From contig SKVA01000330.1 in the NCBI GenBank assembly GCA_007129695.1, forward strand, positions 1-8,742: a stretch of DNA of 8,742 nt, given 5' to 3'. Positions 6,269 through 8,742 of this stretch are shown piece after piece; position 1 is the stretch's first letter; the number at the start of each line of letters is the position of its first letter. The position numbers and the translations under genes are program-made. The stretch is from Spirochaetaceae bacterium (GTDB lineage: Bacteria; Spirochaetota; Spirochaetia; DSM-27196; SLST01). The notes beneath the pieces are model-generated. The model had not been told where the DNA came from. It ran no database searches and was given only the letters and a program-made list of their open reading frames with translations.

Positions 6269-6790
6269 ATGGCATTCACCGTGAAAAAGCGTGGCAAGAT
6301 CACCTACTACTACACCGGCGACGCGCCGGTTCTCTCCGCGCTCGTAACCGAGGAACAGCCCGGCGGTGATCTGAAGATCTACTTCTCGGGGCTCACCGGC
6401 GGACACTCGGCGAAGGGGGTGCTCGGACTCGATACGCTCACGACGATGGACCCCGAAGTCGAAGTGCCGCTCGTGTTTCGAAGCTGGGAGAAGTGGCTCC
6501 AGGACGCGGGGATATGCGAATCGATCGCCGACGTCGACTTCATCGAGATCCACGCGTTCGGCTGCCAGCCCAAGACACCGAGCCCGCTCACCGACCCGGC
6601 CGGGTACCGGAAGGAGCAGGAGCGCCTGCGCGCTGCGTACGCGAAGGCGTACTCCGGGTTCTTCAGGGATCACTGCCCTGACAACGGCGTCCCGGCCCGA
6701 TTCACCGTTCACGTGATCGACGTTCCCGATGAGGCGGCGTCGTACGAGTTCTACGGCGTCGGGCTGCTGCAGCGGTCGCTCCAACGGTAG
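6269..6790 (+). CDS. Divergent RidA/YjgF-like protein
   Basis: A 173-residue cytoplasmic protein, longer than typical RidA (about 130). I assign it by pattern rather than strong identity. LKIYFSGLTGG (35-45) matches the FVSGQ strand of RidA, a helix with WEKWLQDAGICESIADVDFIE-type spacing (73-93) matches the QALENLKAVLEAAG region, and AYAKAYSGFFRDH followed by PARFTVHVIDVP (142-153) matches the VYARYF / PARSTVQV block. In that block the key RidA arginine corresponds to R144, and E160 (YEFYGVGL) falls where the C-terminal glutamate sits. Residues 100-122 hold an extra charged segment. RidA proteins hydrolyse reactive enamines and imines released by PLP enzymes, and a PLP enzyme lies two genes downstream. 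The Shine-Dalgarno is strong. It could instead be an unrelated small enzyme; a structure prediction would settle it. Confidence 0.5.
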   Translation: MAFTVKKRGKITYYYTGDAPVLSALVTEEQPGGDLKIYFSGLTGGHSAKGVLGLDTLTTMDPEVEVPLVFRSWEKWLQDAGICESIADVDFIEIHAFGCQPKTPSPLTDPAGYRKEQERLRAAYAKAYSGFFRDHCPDNGVPARFTVHVIDVPDEAASYEFYGVGLLQRSLQR

Positions 6791-6802
6791 CCGGGCGCAG
6801 CG

Positions 6803-7996
6803 ATGGCAGCGCACACGACCGCGGAGCTGGTGATACGGGGCGGCAGGGTCATCGACCCCGCGAACGGCATCGATCGCGTGACCGACGTCGCGGTCGGCGA
6901 TGGTCGGATCGCCGCGGTCGCAGACGATCTGCCGGTCGGACCGGCGACGAAGGTTGTCGACGCGCGCGGCCTGCTCGTGACGCCGGGACTCATCGACATC
7001 CACGTGCACGTCTACCACACGCGGGAGCCGGAGGGCCTCAGCGTGATCGGCGACCACCACAGCTTCCGCTCCGGCGTCACGACCGTCGTCGACACCGGGA
7101 CCGCGGGGGCGAATCACTTCCTCCACTTCAAGCGCACGGTGATCGACCAGTCGAAGACCCGGATCTTCGCGTTTGTGAACGTCGTGAAGTCGGGGATGAT
7201 CGGCCCGTTCGAGCACGACCCCGCCGAGATGGACCCCGAGCAGGCTGCCGGTACCGTCCTTGCGTACCCGGAGATCTGCGTGGGGATCAAGACCGCTCAC
7301 TACTGGACGCACGCGCCGTTCGACGACGTGCACACCCCATGGCTCAGCGTCGATCGGGGGATCGACGCGGCGCGCCTGTGCCGTAAGCCGATCATGGTCG
7401 ACTTCTACCCGCGCCCGGAGCGTCCGTACGAGGAGCTCCTGCGGAAGATGAGCGCGGGCGATATCCACACGCACGTGTTCGCGCAGCAGTTTCCGGTCCT
7501 CGACGATCAGGGGAGACCGAACCGCTGCTATAAGGAGGCGCGCGAGCGCGGGATCATCTTCGACCTCGGGCACGGCGCCGGGAGTTTCTGGTTCCGCAAC
7601 GCGGTGCCGTGTTTCCGCCACGGATTCCTTCCCGACTCGATCAGCACCGATCTGCACAAGGACAACGTCAACGGACCGGTCTTCTCGATGGTGAAGACGA
7701 TGTCGAAGATGCTCGCGATCGGCATGAGCCTGGAGGAAGTGATTCAGAAGTCGACCGTCGCACCGGCACGCGAGATCGGCCACCCGGAGCTCGGCACGCT
7801 CACCGTCGGCAGCGACGCGGACATCGCGCTCCTGCGCATGGATGACGGAGAGTTCGCGTACTACGACTGCGCGAAGGTCCGCGTCACGTCGCGGCAGGAA
7901 CTCGCGTGCGCGATGACGATCCGGGCCGGTGAGATAGTCTACGATGAAAACGCGCTCAGCATGGACGAGTGGACCGACGCTCCGGTGACGCGGTGA
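6803..7996 (+). CDS. COG3964-type amidohydrolase/deacetylase
   Basis: A 397-residue metal-dependent hydrolase of the amidohydrolase superfamily. The N-terminal beta-sandwich strand is at 8-45, followed by PGLIDIHVHV (61-70), whose H67 and H69 bind the first metal. Candidate further ligands are K163 (GIKTAHYW, likely the carboxylated lysine bridge), H224 (IHTHVF, 221-226), H257 (DLGHGAGSF, 254-262) and the catalytic D283 (STDLH, 281-285). TLTVGSDADIALL (332-344) is the usual C-terminal sandwich signature. It is often misannotated as dihydroorotase or adenine deaminase; the characterised COG3964 member from Agrobacterium acts on acetyl-(R)-mandelate and N-acetyl-D-amino acid-type substrates. 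The family commonly neighbours SelA-like PLP lyases, as here. There is a 12-nt gap from the RidA-like gene and only a weak Shine-Dalgarno. An acylated amino-sugar acid substrate is my inference. Confidence 0.88.
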   Translation: MAAHTTAELVIRGGRVIDPANGIDRVTDVAVGDGRIAAVADDLPVGPATKVVDARGLLVTPGLIDIHVHVYHTREPEGLSVIGDHHSFRSGVTTVVDTGTAGANHFLHFKRTVIDQSKTRIFAFVNVVKSGMIGPFEHDPAEMDPEQAAGTVLAYPEICVGIKTAHYWTHAPFDDVHTPWLSVDRGIDAARLCRKPIMVDFYPRPERPYEELLRKMSAGDIHTHVFAQQFPVLDDQGRPNRCYKEARERGIIFDLGHGAGSFWFRNAVPCFRHGFLPDSISTDLHKDNVNGPVFSMVKTMSKMLAIGMSLEEVIQKSTVAPAREIGHPELGTLTVGSDADIALLRMDDGEFAYYDCAKVRVTSRQELACAMTIRAGEIVYDENALSMDEWTDAPVTR

Positions 7997-8742
7997 GCGC
8001 CCCGCCCGCGGGGCGCGCGCGGTACGACGCGCTCGGTCTGCGTCCGGTGATCAACGCGTGCGCGACGCTCACGAAGCTCGGCGGTTCGGTGATGCCGCGC
8101 GAGGTCGTCGACGCGATGGTGCGCGCGGCGCGCTCGTATGTCGATCTGGAGGAGCTGCAGCGGCGGGTTGGCGCGCGGATCGCCGAGCTCACGCACAACG
8201 AAGCAGCGTACGTCAGCTCGGGTGCCGCGGCCGGGATGGTGCTCGCGACCGCGGCGTGCACCGTCGGGATGGATCAGGAGGCGCACGCGCGCATCCCGCG
8301 GCTCGATGCCGTGAAGAACGAAGTGATCGTCCAGCACGCGCACCGAAACGGGTACGACTACGCGGTGCGCCAGGTCGGCGTCACCGTCGTCGACGTCGGT
8401 GGCCCGGAGGGCACGACCCGCGAAGAACTCGAGTCCGCGTTCACCGACCGCACCGCCGCGATCTTCTGGTTCCAGGGCGCGATGAACGTGCCGGGCGAAC
8501 TGCCGCTCGACCAGGTGATCGCGATCGCCGGTAGGCGCGGCGTGCCGGTACTGGTCGATGCCGCCGCGCAGCTGCCGCCGGTTGAGAATCTCTGGCGGTT
8601 CACGCAGATGGGCGCCGCGCTCGCGATCTTCAGCGGCGGGAAGGACCTCGCCGGTCCGCAGTCGAGCGGACTCGTTCTGGGCCGGGCCGACCTTGTCGAA
8701 GCGTGCCGCTTCCACGGAAACCCGAACCAGTCGATCGGCAGA
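7993..8742 (+). CDS. SelA/DgaE-like PLP-dependent lyase, 3' end missing
   Basis: The first 250 codons of a PLP enzyme of the SelA/aminotransferase-V fold; it stays open to the window edge, so the protein is partial (family members are near 370 residues). It starts at GTG 7993, overlapping the amidohydrolase TGA by 4 nt (GTGA), so it is translationally coupled; GGTGA 4 nt upstream may serve as a weak Shine-Dalgarno. VSSGAAAG at 74-81 is the cofactor-phosphate region, D189 (VLVDAAAQ) should contact the pyridine nitrogen, and K217 in SGGKDLAGPQSSG (214-226) is the Schiff-base lysine. The SGGK-GPQ signature is that of DgaE (D-glucosaminate-6-phosphate ammonia-lyase) and its relatives. True SelA is longer, with an extra N-terminal domain absent here. 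The partner aldolase (DgaF type) might follow beyond the window. Ammonia-lyase action on an amino-sugar acid is the leading guess; the substrate is unproven. Confidence 0.87.
   Translation, partial: MSAPPAGRARYDALGLRPVINACATLTKLGGSVMPREVVDAMVRAARSYVDLEELQRRVGARIAELTHNEAAYVSSGAAAGMVLATAACTVGMDQEAHARIPRLDAVKNEVIVQHAHRNGYDYAVRQVGVTVVDVGGPEGTTREELESAFTDRTAAIFWFQGAMNVPGELPLDQVIAIAGRRGVPVLVDAAAQLPPVENLWRFTQMGAALAIFSGGKDLAGPQSSGLVLGRADLVEACRFHGNPNQSIGR
7997..8016 (+). repeat. GC-only hairpin over codons 2-8 of the PLP gene
   Basis: GCGCCCCGC (7997-8005) and GCGGGGCGC (8008-8016) form a perfect 9-base inverted repeat with a 2-nt centre; in RNA, an 8-bp all-G-C stem with a CCCG loop is likely. It begins two bases after the GTG start codon, so it would lie in the initiation footprint and hinder independent ribosome entry, leaving coupled translation from the amidohydrolase. 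It encodes a low-complexity SAPPAGRAR N-terminus that the fold does not need. There is no U-tract, so it is not an intrinsic terminator. Confidence 0.5.

Noticed and set aside
6164..7783. Long minus-strand open frame (about 539 codons) opposite the amidohydrolase
   Set aside because: It spans three well-supported plus-strand genes, has Arg/His/Asp/Val-rich low-complexity composition and no recognisable motif. It is a codon-bias shadow.
7939..8715. Minus-strand open frame of 258 codons opposite the PLP gene
   Set aside because: The plus frame from GTG 7993 encodes a clear SelA/DgaE-like protein with a Schiff-base lysine motif; the minus frame is its shadow.
7993..8742. Annotation of the last gene as SelA (selenocysteine synthase)
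   Set aside because: It lacks the SelA N-terminal domain, sits in a sugar-catabolic operon beside a COG3964 enzyme, and has the SGGK-GPQ signature of DgaE-like lyases. No tRNA-Sec or selB is present.

Overview
The window is GC-rich (roughly 60% by eye) and densely coding. It looks like a carbohydrate-catabolism island from a free-living or gut bacterium. The best taxonomic clue is the signal peptide of the solute-binding protein, which ends in a ...LYA-GGQGQA stretch with no lipobox cysteine. This style is common in Spirochaetes (Treponema/Spirochaeta relatives), so I suggest a high-GC spirochaete with low to moderate confidence. No rRNA, tRNA, CRISPR array, insertion sequence or transposase is visible.

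Layout: two transcription units diverge from about 3609-3746. On the minus strand, an LplABC/YtcP-type sugar ABC importer is ordered permease (2676-3608), permease (1713-2666), binding protein (149-1648), followed by a perfect 11-bp stem-loop at 104-128. No ATPase gene is present. On the plus strand come a double-SIS protein related to MurNAc-6-phosphate etherase (MurQ) and glucokinase regulatory protein (GKRP) (3747-5516), a short NAD-dependent sugar dehydrogenase/epimerase resembling uronate dehydrogenase (5551-6258), a divergent RidA-like protein (6269-6790), a COG3964-type amidohydrolase/deacetylase (6803-7996), and a SelA/DgaE-like PLP enzyme whose 3' end is cut off by the window (7993-8742). 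The last gene overlaps the amidohydrolase stop codon by 4 nt.

The genes together suggest an amino-sugar route. A glycan would be imported and its ether or phosphosugar handled by the SIS protein. The aldose could be oxidised at C1 by the dehydrogenase, the resulting N-acetyl aldonate (an N-acyl alpha-amino acid) deacetylated by the COG3964 enzyme, and ammonia eliminated by the PLP enzyme to give a 2-keto-3-deoxy acid. The RidA-like protein would clear the enamine/imine intermediate. This pathway is inferred from family chemistry and gene order, not demonstrated.

Regulatory signals worth attention: (i) the divergent intergenic region has an 8-bp inverted repeat, a third copy of its half-site over a candidate -10, and the potential for a GNRA-capped RNA hairpin; (ii) a consensus -35 (TTGACA) overlaps the SIS stop codon and, with a TAnnnT -10, would yield an almost leaderless dehydrogenase mRNA, matching the lack of a Shine-Dalgarno there; (iii) a GC-only hairpin covers codons 2-8 of the PLP gene.
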